Assembly: GCA_025933775.1 (NCBI GenBank)
Contig: JAICZH010000006.1
Location: 1 to 51,205 of the forward strand
Direction: 5' to 3'
DNA: 51,205 bases
From: Chitinophagaceae bacterium
Lineage (GTDB): Bacteria > Bacteroidota > Bacteroidia > Chitinophagales > Chitinophagaceae
Shown here: one piece after another, positions 17,143 through 25,725 of the stretch
How positions within the stretch are numbered: position 1 is the stretch's first letter
How the letters are laid out: each line of letters starts with the position of its first letter
Translations under genes and position numbers: made by a program
Notes under the pieces: generated by a model
Told to the model about the DNA's origin: nothing
What the model saw: only the letters and a program-made list of their open reading frames with translations
Databases searched by the model: none

Positions 17143-17271
17143 TTATTTTGAAATCCAAACATTATCCTGTATAAATGTATCCGGGATCATTTCATTTCCC
17201 AATTTAATTGAAGGAGATGCTTGTCGGGGTTCCGTGAAAACAAAGAATTGATAGGTCATAAGTTGATTCAT
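17143..17271 (-). other. Possible 42-residue ORF
   Basis: A short frame starts with ATG at 17271 and ends one base after the preceding gene on the other strand (MNQLMTYQFFVFTEPRQ ... DNVWISK). Its composition is protein-like and it fills the spacer before miaB, but no family is recognised. It may be a small protein, the tail of a lost gene, or chance. Confidence 0.25.
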
Positions 17272-17373
17272 ATGATTACAATTGGTGAAATTATAATTTT
17301 AAAAATGATCTATTATTATTATTTTAAAGATCTTAACTTCTGTTTTAAAAATCATTATTAACTTTCTGCCATC

Positions 17374-17403
17374 TTGTCGCCGTATTTTAATTTATTATCT
17401 TTG
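17374..17403 (+). promoter_or_regulatory. Bacteroidota-type promoter for miaB (TTG-N19-TATCTTTG)
   Basis: A TTG at 17374-17376 and TATCTTTG at 17396-17403 are separated by 19 bases, matching the Bacteroidota primary-sigma consensus well. Transcription would start about 15-20 bases before the miaB ATG at 17429. Confidence 0.6.
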
Positions 17404-17428
17404 CCATCCGGTAAAAAATAAAACATAA

Positions 17429-18838
17429 ATGCTGGATATAGTCATTGATAAAAAACAGGATGAAGCAAGGCAGGGCGAAGCTTTTGCAACGGCTCTGAAC
17501 AATTTGTTTACAAAAAAATTTTATATTGAAAGCTATGGCTGCCAGATGAATTTTGCAGACAGTGAAGTGGTGGCTTCTATTTTACATCAAAACGCTTTTG
17601 GATCCACAACAAATTTCCAGGAAGCTGATATTATTTTTATAAACACTTGTTCCATTCGGGAAAAGGCAGAGCAAACTGTAAGAAAAAGATTAACCGAATT
17701 CAGAAGTATAAAAAAATATAATCCGGGTTTATTGATTGGTGTGCTGGGTTGCATGGCAGAAAGATTAAAATCAAAATTTTTAGAAGAAGAAAAATTAGTT
17801 GACATAGTTGTTGGCCCTGATGCATATCGCTCGTTGCCATCATTAATTGCAGAAGCAGAGAGCGGACAAAAAGGTGTAAATGTTTTACTCAGCCGCGATG
17901 AAACATACAGCGATATTTCACCTATACGATTAAACAGCAATGGCGTTACAGCTTTTGTAAGCATTATGCGTGGTTGTAATAATATGTGCTCCTTTTGTGT
18001 AGTTCCTTTTACTCGTGGCCGCGAAAGAAGCCGTGAGCCTGAATCTATCATCAATGAATGTAAAAATTTATTTGCTGAAGGATATAGAGAAGTAACTTTA
18101 TTAGGACAAAATGTAGATAGTTATTACTGGCAAAATTCATCAACAGATGCTGTGGTTAGTTTCGCAAAGCTGCTCGAAAAAGTTGCACAAATATCTCCAT
18201 TGCTTCGCGTACGTTTTTCCACTTCTCATCCCAAAGATATTACAGATGAAGTTTTGTTTACCATGAAAAAATATGAAAATATTTGCAAGTACATTCATTT
18301 GCCGGTGCAAAGCGGCAGCACAAGAATTTTGCAAATGATGAATCGCACATACACACGTGAATGGTATCTTTCAAAAGTAAACAGAATAAAAGAATTGCTT
18401 CCAGGTTGCGGATTATCAACCGATGTAATAACCGGTTTTTGTACAGAAACAGACGAAGATCATAAAGAAACATTGAGCCTGATGGAATATTGTGAATACG
18501 ATCTGGCTTATATGTTTTTTTATTCCGAACGCCCGGGAACCCTTGCTGCACGGCGCTTTGCAGATGATGTGCCTGAAGAAATAAAAAAGAAACGATTGCA
18601 GGAAGTTGTGGCTTTGCATCGCAATCAATCATTACGAAGTATGCAAAAGGAAGTGGGCAAAATAGTAAAAGTTTTAATAGAAGGCAATTCAAAAAAAAGT
18701 AATGAGCATTGGTATGGAAGAAGCGACAATAATAAAGTAGTGGTATTTCATAAAATTAATAATTTACAAAAAGGCGATTATGCAAATGTATTTATTGAAA
18801 GTTGTACAGCAGGAACATTGATAGGGAAAATAAAATAA
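17429..18838 (+). CDS. miaB: tRNA-2-methylthio-N6-dimethylallyladenosine synthase MiaB
   Basis: This 469-residue radical-SAM methylthiotransferase modifies A37 of tRNAs. The N-terminal MTTase domain contributes three cysteines for one cluster: [12 protein letters not shown] near 38, [11 protein letters not shown] near 74, and GCMAERLK near 108. The radical-SAM motif [20 protein letters not shown] near 181-200 binds the second cluster. A C-terminal TRAM-like region ends the protein. All motifs are intact. In related genomes miaB is followed by the sigma-54 activator, lptE and secG; here a decayed toxin-antitoxin pair intervenes. Confidence 0.95.
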   Translation: MLDIVIDKKQDEARQGEAFATALNNLFTKKFYIESYGCQMNFADSEVVASILHQNAFGSTTNFQEADIIFINTCSIREKAEQTVRKRLTEFRSIKKYNPGLLIGVLGCMAERLKSKFLEEEKLVDIVVGPDAYRSLPSLIAEAESGQKGVNVLLSRDETYSDISPIRLNSNGVTAFVSIMRGCNNMCSFCVVPFTRGRERSREPESIINECKNLFAEGYREVTLLGQNVDSYYWQNSSTDAVVSFAKLLEKVAQISPLLRVRFSTSHPKDITDEVLFTMKKYENICKYIHLPVQSGSTRILQMMNRTYTREWYLSKVNRIKELLPGCGLSTDVITGFCTETDEDHKETLSLMEYCEYDLAYMFFYSERPGTLAARRFADDVPEEIKKKRLQEVVALHRNQSLRSMQKEVGKIVKVLIEGNSKKSNEHWYGRSDNNKVVVFHKINNLQKGDYANVFIESCTAGTLIGKIK

Positions 18839-18843
18839 ACTTT

Positions 18844-19147
18844 ATGATTAAAATTGTAGAAAATAATTTACCTCTTATTATTGAAATGTGCAAAAAGCAT
18901 AAATTAAAATCATTATATCTTTTTGGAAGTGCAACGTGATATTGACTTTTTATATGAATTCGATTTAGAAGATTATCCTGATTGGGATAAAGGAGATTTT
19001 GATATAGTTACTAATTTTTTTGAATTAAAAGAAACTTTAGAAAGTTTATTAAAAAGACAAGTTGATTTAATTCCTAATAAATTAAAAAATCCTTATTTTA
19101 TTAAATCAGTTGAAAAATCAAAAAAACTTATTTATGCTAAACCATGA
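18844..19147 (+). pseudogene. Frameshifted MNT nucleotidyltransferase (MntA-type antitoxin) remnant
   Basis: From ATG 18844 the frame reads MIKIVENNLPLIIEMCKKHK and then SLYLFGSAT, ending at TGA 18937. The continuation is in another frame from about 18935: RDIDFLYEF, then KRQVDLIPNKL, ending KLIYAKP at 19147. Together they reconstruct an MNT-domain protein in which GS-X9-DxD is the active site. The bases encoding about 8 residues between GSAT and DIDF are missing, which breaks both frame and catalytic motif. Such proteins adenylylate HEPN toxins. Clearly inactive as it stands. Confidence 0.75.
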
Positions 19148-19225
19148 TTTACAGAAATATATTTTCGATGTAAAGGAAGCAATCCAATTTTAAAAGATGA
19201 TATTTCCAAAATATTAGAATACTAA
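19134..19225 (+). pseudogene. HEPN (HepT/DUF86-type) toxin remnant with internal deletion
   Basis: An ATG at 19134 overlaps the end of the MNT frame, as is usual in HEPN-MNT pairs, and reads MLNHDLQKYIFDVKEAIQ. A second frame from 19184 reads PILKDDISKILEY and stops at 19223-19225. These match the first and last segments of a HepT-type protein of about 115 residues. The middle, with the RX4-6H ribonuclease motif, is gone. The stop abuts the ATG of the sigma-54 activator gene at 19226. Confidence 0.65.
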
Positions 19226-20467
19226 ATGGATCAACAATCAATAAAAAACAGGTTTGGGATTATAGGCAATTCGCCGGCGCTGGTGTATGCGCTCGATGTT
19301 GCCATACAGGTTGCCAACACAGATTTAAGTGTATTGATTTATGGCGAAAGCGGTGTGGGCAAAGAAGTTTTTTCACACATCATTCATTCACTCTCTGCAC
19401 GAAAACATAATCCTTTCATTGCAGTGAATTGCGGTGCCATTCCCGAAGGAACGATTGATTCGGAATTATTCGGCCATGAAAAAGGTTCTTTTACCGGCGC
19501 TGTTGAAAGCCGTAAGGGATACTTTGAAACAGTAAACGGTGGAACAATTTTTTTAGATGAAATCGGTGAAATGCCGTTAGGTACGCAAGCCCGTTTGCTT
19601 CGTGTTTTAGAAGCGGGCGAATATATTCGCGTTGGCTCATCAAAAGTGCAAAAAACGGATGTAAGAGTAATTGCTGCAACCAATAAAGATTTGCTGGAAT
19701 ATACGCACACCGGAAGATTTCGTGAAGACCTGTATTATCGTTTAAACACCGTGCCCATAAGGGTTCCGGCGCTTCGCGACCGCAAAGAAGATATTTATTT
19801 ACTCTTCCGAAAGTTTGCAGTTGATTTTGCAGAACGCTATAAATCACCTCCCGTTCAGCTGGATGATGAAGCAAAAAATGTTTTAATGAATTATCCTTGG
19901 CCCGGCAATGTGCGGCAATTGAAAAATATTGCTGAACAAATTTCAGTGCTTACCAATGATAAAAATGTAACAGCCGATCAGGTAACAAAATTTTTACCGG
20001 AAACCAATTTTACGAGACTGCCGGTGCTTGCATCCGGACATACATCAGCCAACCAAAAAGAATTTAATAATGAAAGAGAAATATTGTATAAATTATTTTT
20101 TGATGTAAAGAAAGATGTTACAGAATTAAAAAGAATGTTTTTTGAAGTATTGCAAAATCCTGCTGCATTACATACCAATCAAAATTTTAAAAATGAAAAC
20201 TTATTAGAAAATTTTCATAACGATATAGCTCCTCAAATCGGCCACCAGCCTGTTGTTCTAAACACTAATAACAACAACAATAACAATAACAATATTGATG
20301 AACATCATGAAGTGGAAGAATCACTAAGCATTATGGATGCTGAAAAAGAATTAATCATTAAAGCATTGAAAAAACACCGCGGCAAAAGAAGAGATGCATC
20401 CAGCGACCTCGGCATCAGCGAGCGTACTTTGTACCGGAAGCTGAAAGAATATAATATAAATGAATAA
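19226..20467 (+). CDS. Sigma-54-dependent transcriptional activator (AAA+ and Fis HTH)
   Basis: This 413-residue bacterial enhancer-binding protein lacks a receiver or other sensory domain. Walker A is GESGVGKE near residues 41-48. The sigma-54 contact loop is GSFTGA near 88 (GAFTGA variant) and Walker B is GGTIFLDEIGE near 109. An arginine-finger region follows. The C-terminal Fis-type HTH reads GKRRDASSDLGISERTLYRK. The linker contains a run of nine Asn from AAC/AAT triplets at about 20270-20292. Without an input domain its activity may be set by expression or a partner protein. It lies ahead of lptE and secG, the usual Bacteroidota context. Confidence 0.9.
   Translation: MDQQSIKNRFGIIGNSPALVYALDVAIQVANTDLSVLIYGESGVGKEVFSHIIHSLSARKHNPFIAVNCGAIPEGTIDSELFGHEKGSFTGAVESRKGYFETVNGGTIFLDEIGEMPLGTQARLLRVLEAGEYIRVGSSKVQKTDVRVIAATNKDLLEYTHTGRFREDLYYRLNTVPIRVPALRDRKEDIYLLFRKFAVDFAERYKSPPVQLDDEAKNVLMNYPWPGNVRQLKNIAEQISVLTNDKNVTADQVTKFLPETNFTRLPVLASGHTSANQKEFNNEREILYKLFFDVKKDVTELKRMFFEVLQNPAALHTNQNFKNENLLENFHNDIAPQIGHQPVVLNTNNNNNNNNNIDEHHEVEESLSIMDAEKELIIKALKKHRGKRRDASSDLGISERTLYRKLKEYNINE
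20267..20295 (+). repeat. AAC/AAT trinucleotide microsatellite encoding poly-Asn
   Basis: Alternating AAC and AAT triplets encode an uninterrupted Asn run in the linker between the AAA+ domain and the HTH. It may vary in length between strains without breaking the frame. Confidence 0.6.
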
Positions 20468-20501
20468 AACGAAAATATTGAAAGATATAAATTAAATAAA
20501 T

Positions 20502-20521
20502 CTAACGGTAACGGCTATACG
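20502..20521 (+). repeat. Dispersed 20-bp element, copy 2
   Basis: CTAACGGTAACGGCTATACG starts 34 bases after the stop of the sigma-54 activator gene. It matches 18 of 20 positions with each of the other two copies. Confidence 0.5.
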
Positions 20522-20601
20522 AAACATTTAAAAAACGAAACATTTAAAAAGGTTATGTAATTCGTTAGTGTAATTCGTGTAATTCGTATAATTCGTGTAA
20601 T
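20520..20601 (+). repeat. Two short tandem-repeat blocks upstream of lptE
   Basis: The first block is CGAAACATTTAAAAA repeated twice (20520-20550). The second is a run of near-identical GTAATTCGT/ATAATTCGT units from about 20556 to 20601, ending a few bases before the lptE ATG at 20608. The second block will strongly affect the 5' leader of lptE. Confidence 0.6.
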
Positions 20602-20607
20602 AAAAAA

Positions 20608-21123
20608 ATGAAATTAAATATAAACCTCACCGCATTTCTTGGCTTATTGTTGTTTACGCTAAGCTTTGCCACCTGCAAATACTCTACAAAAGATGTATCT
20701 CCTATTCCGCCGGAGGTAAAAACTTTTCGTGTAAATTATTTTGAAAATAAAGCGCGTTATGTAAATCCACAACTCACGCCCGCCATTACAGAAAAATTAA
20801 AACAAAAAATAATCGGAGAAACAAGGCTGCGCCAAACCAACAATGATGATGCGCATTACGACATCAGCGGTTATTTATCTGATTACAGTGTAACAACCAC
20901 CGGCATTTCAGGGCAGAATGCCAATACCAACCGGCTTAATGTAACCTTTCATTTAATTTTTAAAAATTCACTCGACAATACCAAAAATTTTGAAACAGAT
21001 GTAACAACTAATTACGATTTTAATGCCCAGCTTACCTTGCCGCAGGCCGAAGCGCAGCTCGGCGATCAAATTGTAAAAAATATTACCGATGCCATTTTTA
21101 ATAAAATATTTTCAAACTGGTAA
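20608..21123 (+). CDS. lptE: LPS assembly lipoprotein LptE
   Basis: This 171-residue protein has an N-terminal signal and a lipidation-like Cys near residue 23 (TLSFATCKYS), with a non-canonical lipobox. It is followed by FRVNYFENKARYVNPQLTP, then LKQKIIGETRLR and DISGYLSDYSVT, the family layout of Bacteroidota LptE. It pairs with LptD in the outer membrane to insert LPS. The length fits. It lies in the conserved miaB - activator - lptE - secG order. Confidence 0.85.
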   Translation: MKLNINLTAFLGLLLFTLSFATCKYSTKDVSPIPPEVKTFRVNYFENKARYVNPQLTPAITEKLKQKIIGETRLRQTNNDDAHYDISGYLSDYSVTTTGISGQNANTNRLNVTFHLIFKNSLDNTKNFETDVTTNYDFNAQLTLPQAEAQLGDQIVKNITDAIFNKIFSNW

Positions 21124-21140
21124 GCCCTAAAATTTATTTT

Positions 21141-22064
21141 ATGAATGAAAAAGTTTTTTATTCAGAATATTTTTATGATAATGTATCAAAAGATACAAGC
21201 GCTCTCGAAAAAAATGCAAAGGAATATTCTTTAAGTTCATTAGCATCTTTCTTACTCCTGTATCATTATAAAAAAATTCATCATCCTGATTTTGAAAAGC
21301 AGGCAAAAAAAACGGCCCTGCTTTTTAATAATCCGCATTGGTTGCAATTCCAGCTACATTACGATAACAATAAAGAACTGCATGAAAATATTATTGCTAA
21401 AAATGTAGAAGAACCCAATTTACTCCCAGAAATTATAAATGATGTTCCTGCAGAAATTTCTGTTGAACAAAATTTTATGGATGAATCCAAAAATGTATCA
21501 TTAGAAAAAAATGAAGATGCACTTGAAACGAATAATGAAATTAATGAAACAGCCTCCCAAAATATTTATGAAACCTTGCCCGATCAAAATATTGAAAAAG
21601 TAAATGAAGAAATAATTTCGGAAGAAAATTTATCTTCAAGAAATCATCAGCAAGAAAAACCATCAGAGGTGGTTACTGATAATTTACAAACGGAACCGAT
21701 TGCATTTGAGCCTTTGCATACAGTTGATTATTTTGCATCGCAGGGAATAAAAATAAATGAAGACCTCGTCGCAAATGATAAACTCGGTAATCAAATGAAA
21801 AGTTTTACGCAATGGCTTAAAAGCATGAAGAAGCTGCATCCGTCAAAATTAGAAGAGCATGTTGTTGTAAATGAAAAGCTGATTCAAAATGCAGCAGAGG
21901 AATCTAATATTAATACCGAAATTTTAACCGAAGCCATGGCAGAAGTGTTGATAAAACAAAATAAAAGGGAAAAAGCTATTGAAATGTTTAGCAAATTAAG
22001 TTTGATTAATCCCGCTAAAAGCGCTTACTTTGCGGCCAGAATTGAAAGTATAAAATCAAATTAA
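21141..22064 (+). CDS. Conserved hypothetical TPR-like protein between lptE and secG
   Basis: This 307-residue acidic protein has no signal peptide or membrane segment. The N-terminal part is helical (SSLASFLLLYHYKKIHHPDF). The central 100 residues are Glu/Asn-rich and low complexity. The C-terminal part has HTVDYFASQGIK, then FTQWLKSMKKLHPSKL, and a terminal TPR-like pair KQNKREKAIEMFSKLSLINP. It starts 17 bases after lptE and ends just before secG, so it is co-transcribed. I infer a scaffold-like role; there is no established function I can cite. Confidence 0.65.
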   Translation: MNEKVFYSEYFYDNVSKDTSALEKNAKEYSLSSLASFLLLYHYKKIHHPDFEKQAKKTALLFNNPHWLQFQLHYDNNKELHENIIAKNVEEPNLLPEIINDVPAEISVEQNFMDESKNVSLEKNEDALETNNEINETASQNIYETLPDQNIEKVNEEIISEENLSSRNHQQEKPSEVVTDNLQTEPIAFEPLHTVDYFASQGIKINEDLVANDKLGNQMKSFTQWLKSMKKLHPSKLEEHVVVNEKLIQNAAEESNINTEILTEAMAEVLIKQNKREKAIEMFSKLSLINPAKSAYFAARIESIKSN

Positions 22065-22065
22065 T

Positions 22066-22416
22066 ATGGTAGTAGTTTTTTTAGTAATAATTATCATTGC
22101 ATCTATAATTTTAGGATTAATTGTTTTAATACAAAACCCAAAAGGTGGCGGGCTTTCTTCATCGCTCGGCGGATTTGGCAATCAATTGATGGGTGTGCGT
22201 CAAACAACCGATGCGCTTGAAAAAGGCACCTGGATTTTTGCTGCAATCATTGGTATTTTATGCCTTACTTCTGCCATCTTCATACCCACTTCCGGTGGAA
22301 ATGTAAAAGATAATCAGATGTATGAAGCGCCGGTGAATACACCTGCACAGCAACCGGCCAATACTGCGCCGCTTACTACGCCATCCACTCAACAACCAAC
22401 AAATTCTGGTAAATAA
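22066..22416 (+). CDS. secG: Preprotein translocase subunit SecG
   Basis: This 116-residue protein has two membrane helices: residues about 2-23, and about 57-73 (WIFAAIIGILCLTSAIF). The conserved loop IQNPKGGGLSSSLGGFGNQL lies between them. The Pro/Gln/Thr-rich tail is typical of Bacteroidota SecG. It associates with SecYE in the inner membrane. The gene begins one base after the stop of the upstream gene and is followed by a terminator. Confidence 0.92.
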   Translation: MVVVFLVIIIIASIILGLIVLIQNPKGGGLSSSLGGFGNQLMGVRQTTDALEKGTWIFAAIIGILCLTSAIFIPTSGGNVKDNQMYEAPVNTPAQQPANTAPLTTPSTQQPTNSGK

Positions 22417-22435
22417 TTTATTAGCCTTATTAATT

Positions 22436-22466
22436 AACCCTGTCTTAAAAATGGCAGGGTTTTTTA
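22436..22466 (+). terminator. Rho-independent terminator after secG
   Basis: AACCCTG (22436-22442) pairs with CAGGGTT (22455-22461) around a 12-base loop, followed by a T-run. It ends the lptE-secG transcript. Confidence 0.75.
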
Positions 22467-22510
22467 TTTCTTTAAAATAATATTTTTGAAAATCTATCGC
22501 CGATATTAAA

Positions 22511-23542
22511 ATGAAAATCAGAAAATTTATTTTATTCCTATTCATATTTCTATTGATAATAATTGCATTCGTTGCGTGGATGTTTTTTGGCCCAACTATT
22601 CATGCATCCAACCAAAAATATTTTTATGTACATACCGGCGCCACTTACAGCCAGGTAAAAGATAGTTTGAAAAAAAATAAAATTATTGGAAGCAATTTTT
22701 GGTTTGATAAAGTAGCAGCGTATGTTCAATACGATAAAAATGTAAAAGCAGGAAAATATAAAATTAACGATGGAATGAGCCTTGTGAATCTCGTAAGAAT
22801 GTTACGTTCCGCCCACCAAAGCCCCGTGAATCTTGTTATAACAAAATTGAGAACCAAAGAAGACCTTGCCCAAAAAATAGGAAACAATTTTGAAACGGAT
22901 TCTTTGCAAATAATTAATTTTTTAAATAACAATGATTCCGTTTCGCAATTTGATGTGGATACCAATACCGTAATGACCATTGTTATACCCAATACATACA
23001 AATATTATTGGAACACATCTGTTACCAATATTTTAAAAAAATTATTTAATGAACAACAAAAATTCTGGAACGATGAAAGAATAAAAAAAGCAGAACGGCT
23101 GAAACTATCGCCAGCACAGGTGTACATACTTGCTTCAATTGTAGAAGAAGAAACCAACCGGGCTGAAGACAAAGGAAAAATTGCAAGCGTTTACATTAAT
23201 CGCTTGCGCAAAGGAATGAAACTCGCTGCAGACCCTACGATAAAATTTGCTATGAAAGATTTTGACCTGAAAAGAATTTATTACAAATATCTGAACTATG
23301 CTTCGCCCTACAATACTTATATTCACAACGGATTGCCGCCGGGCCCTATTAATACACCTTCCGTAAAAACGATTGATGCAGTATTGAATGCGCCGGAAAC
23401 GGACTATCTATTTTTTGTTGCGAGGCCCAATTCAGGAGGATTATCTGATTTTGCAAGCACATTTCAACAACACAATGCAAATGCCAAAGCCTATCGCGAT
23501 GCCCTTGATAGTTTATTAAAAGCAAAAAAAGACAGCCAATAA
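22511..23542 (+). CDS. mltG: Endolytic murein transglycosylase MltG
   Basis: This 343-residue YceG-like protein has an N-terminal membrane anchor (residues about 5-27), a LysM-like segment, and the catalytic region ILASIVEEETNRAEDKGKIA with the active-site Glu near residue 211. YINRLRKGMKLAADPTIKFA, then NTYIHNGLPPGPINTP and FVARPNSGG follow. It cuts nascent glycan strands at the inner membrane and is thought to set strand length. All signature residues are present. Confidence 0.93.
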   Translation: MKIRKFILFLFIFLLIIIAFVAWMFFGPTIHASNQKYFYVHTGATYSQVKDSLKKNKIIGSNFWFDKVAAYVQYDKNVKAGKYKINDGMSLVNLVRMLRSAHQSPVNLVITKLRTKEDLAQKIGNNFETDSLQIINFLNNNDSVSQFDVDTNTVMTIVIPNTYKYYWNTSVTNILKKLFNEQQKFWNDERIKKAERLKLSPAQVYILASIVEEETNRAEDKGKIASVYINRLRKGMKLAADPTIKFAMKDFDLKRIYYKYLNYASPYNTYIHNGLPPGPINTPSVKTIDAVLNAPETDYLFFVARPNSGGLSDFASTFQQHNANAKAYRDALDSLLKAKKDSQ

Positions 23543-23599
23543 TTTTTAATTACTACTTTAGATTTTTAAAATGTAATTATAAAAATAGCATCCTGTATT

Positions 23600-24559
23600 T
23601 TGACAAAGGCAAAAAGCATATTTAAAAATATTCACCCGCTTACCTATTTAATAAAAAAAAGCAAAAGCTGGACGCCGCCCGGCTTTCAGGGCAATTCATT
23701 ATTTCATGTTTTAAAATATTACGGTAAAAATTTCAGCGTTCCCAATCTTACTGAAAAAACAGCAGCCATATCTTATAACTTTATAATGGCTATTCCGCCT
23801 ACGTGCCTTTTTCTTTTTACTTTAATTCCTAATTTACCTTTTGTATCCAAAAGATCATTAAAACACCAGTTGCACGGGCTTATCACCGATATCATTCCTT
23901 TACATGCCAACAATAAAGGCATCATTCAGTTTGTAGATGGATTTATTGATGGGTCAAAAATCGGGTTGATATCTTTTACATTTATTTTATCATTGTTTTT
24001 TGCATCGAATGCGGTGATGGGTTTAATGCGCTCTTTCAATAAAGATTATATAGGCTTTAAAAAAATTAAAGGTTTAAAAAAAAGATGGATAGCCATTAAG
24101 CTTACCATTTTTCTTTTTGGCTTGCTGATGCTTTGCTTAATCCTGTTGCTGATGCAACGAAATCTTCTTGATTTCATCGGGCTAACCAACAGGCATGTAC
24201 GCCACATTATTTTGTATGGAAGATGGTTTTTTATTATAGGGCTTATCTTTTTTTCGTATGCTTTCATTTATAAATATGCGCCGTCAACCACAAAAAGATG
24301 GAAGTTGGTTTCGCCGGGAGCCGTTATAGCTACTGCATTGAGCATTATTGCCACTGTTGCTTTTTCTGCCTTTGTAAATAATTTCGGAAGATATAATATT
24401 TTGTATGGATCAATAGGAACTATAATGGTAGTGATGATTATGATCTTTCTTAATTCATTAGTTGTATTAATCGGTTTTGAATTTAATCTTAGCATCAATA
24501 CACTTACAACCATTGCAGAAGAAAAAAATAATTTAACACAAACCCCTTTAAAAAAATAA
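23600..24559 (+). CDS. YihY/BrkB-family membrane protein
   Basis: This 319-residue protein starts at TTG 23600, because no in-frame ATG is early enough. Six membrane helices begin near residues 65-85 (AAISYNFIMAIPPTCLFLFT), continue with IGLISFTFILSLFFAS and later LTIFLFGLLMLCLILLLM, and end with IMVVMIMIFLNSLVVLIGFE. The family is inner-membrane and poorly understood, once called ribonuclease BN. The length fits. Confidence 0.85.
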   Translation: MTKAKSIFKNIHPLTYLIKKSKSWTPPGFQGNSLFHVLKYYGKNFSVPNLTEKTAAISYNFIMAIPPTCLFLFTLIPNLPFVSKRSLKHQLHGLITDIIPLHANNKGIIQFVDGFIDGSKIGLISFTFILSLFFASNAVMGLMRSFNKDYIGFKKIKGLKKRWIAIKLTIFLFGLLMLCLILLLMQRNLLDFIGLTNRHVRHIILYGRWFFIIGLIFFSYAFIYKYAPSTTKRWKLVSPGAVIATALSIIATVAFSAFVNNFGRYNILYGSIGTIMVVMIMIFLNSLVVLIGFEFNLSINTLTTIAEEKNNLTQTPLKK

Positions 24560-24579
24560 TTTTTACAAACTAATCTCTA

Positions 24580-24690
24580 CGGCGAAGCAATTGGCGGCAA
24601 GTTGTAGAATTGGCTGTACAAGAAGGCCATTATGTTACAGCCGTAATATTAATGAATCAAATTTATAAAAAACAGTTGAGACGGCATTAA
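24580..24690 (+). pseudogene. Possible small gene remnant after the YihY gene
   Basis: The frame reads RQVVELAVQEGHYVTAVILM and then NQIYKKQLRRH before a stop near 24690. The composition is protein-like but no start codon is available. It is probably the tail of a decayed gene and no family is recognised. Confidence 0.3.
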
Positions 24691-24704
24691 GATTTTGAAA
24701 AACA

Positions 24705-24738
24705 AAAAGCCTATCAACCTTTACATTTATAGGCTTTT
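24705..24738. terminator. Bidirectional terminator between YihY gene and tRNA
   Basis: AAAAGCCTAT (24705-24714) pairs perfectly with ATAGGCTTTT (24729-24738) around a 14-base loop. It has A/T tracts on both sides, so it can end transcripts of the tRNA (minus) and of the plus-strand gene. Confidence 0.7.
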
Positions 24739-24761
24739 CATTTTAAAAAAAATATTTTTAG

Positions 24762-24835
24762 TCGGGATGACAAGATTCGAACTTGCGACTCCACGCCCCC
24801 CAGACGTGTGCGCTACCGGGCTGCGCTACATCCCG
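24762..24835 (-). tRNA. tRNA-Pro (anticodon GGG)
   Basis: This 74-base tRNA on the minus strand has acceptor stem CGGGATG/CATCCCG with discriminator A, D-stem GCGC/GCGC, anticodon stem CACGT/GCGTG with loop CTGGGGG, and T-arm GTTCGAAT. CCA is not encoded. The anticodon GGG reads CCC and CCU proline codons. Confidence 0.93.
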
Positions 24836-25025
24836 AAACTAATGGCAAATTTAATGAAATATGATGTGAAATAACATTGACTTTAAAAAGATAATCGAAT
24901 AATAACTTTATTAAAATGAAAAATTTTCCTTTAAAATTATGAAACTAATTTTCTGAATATTATTTTAGAGCCTGCTTTCTCCTTTTTGAAACCCCATTTT
25001 TTTTATTCATTTTAAATTTTACAAC

Positions 25026-25526
25026 ATGAAACGTTTATTAATTTCAGGTGCAACTTTGTTATTACTTTTTTTAAGCAAAGAAAATTTTGCACAAAAAATG
25101 ATGTATCCTTACAAAGCCAATTATTCATCCGATTTTAAAATTGGAAATCCTGCAAATGCAAAAATGATTTTAGAGCTTTGGAAAGATTGGGATGATAATG
25201 CACTTGACCGGCACAATTATTTTGCTGACACTGTGGTAATGTATTTAGCAGATGGCAGCGTACTTAAGGGCAAAGATTCATGCATGGCAGGAGCCAAAAG
25301 ATTCAGAGGGTCTATGTCTTCTGCAACAAGTTCTTTAGAAGCATGGATACCTTTGAAAAGTGTTGACAGAAATGAAAACTGGGTTGCCATTTGGGGCGCA
25401 GAAACCGATACCTATCCTGATGGAAAAACAGATAAAAGAGATTTGCAGGAAATCTGGAGAATTAATAAAGATGGCAAAGTAGATTTTATGAAACAGTTCG
25501 CTGCAGCAGCTGCGCCAGAGCAATAA
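25026..25526 (+). CDS. Secreted NTF2/SnoaL-like protein
   Basis: This 166-residue protein has a signal peptide (LLISGATLLLLFLSKENFAQ). The mature part has MILELWKDWDDNALDRHNYF, then VVMYLADGSVLKGKDSCMAG, WVAIWGAETDTYPDGK and LQEIWRINKDGKVDFMKQF. This is the cone-shaped NTF2-like arrangement, with an N-terminal helix pair and then beta strands. No catalytic set is evident. It has its own spacer on both sides. The function is unknown. Confidence 0.65.
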   Translation: MKRLLISGATLLLLFLSKENFAQKMMYPYKANYSSDFKIGNPANAKMILELWKDWDDNALDRHNYFADTVVMYLADGSVLKGKDSCMAGAKRFRGSMSSATSSLEAWIPLKSVDRNENWVAIWGAETDTYPDGKTDKRDLQEIWRINKDGKVDFMKQFAAAAAPEQ

Positions 25527-25725
25527 TTTGTATTTAAAAAACATTTGGGAGTGTGAAATAAACTGTGTTGCTCTGAGCCAAACTGCTCATAGGTCTCCTT
25601 CTTGAATGCTTCGTAATCAAAGCTTCTTTTTGTTTTCAATTTTTAAACTGTTTCTTACCCGAAGAAGTTCTCAAATATTTTTTGAACTTTAACACAGTTT
25701 ATTTTACACCTTCAATATATCATTA

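Noticed and set aside
20267-20295. AAC/AAT run as a CRISPR-like or slippage phase-variation tract
   Set aside because: Triplet unit keeps the frame whatever the copy number, so it cannot switch the gene off; no CRISPR spacing anywhere in the window.
25335-25639. Two minus-strand frames opposite the NTF2-like gene
   Set aside because: Shadows of the plus-strand gene and its downstream spacer; no domain pattern.
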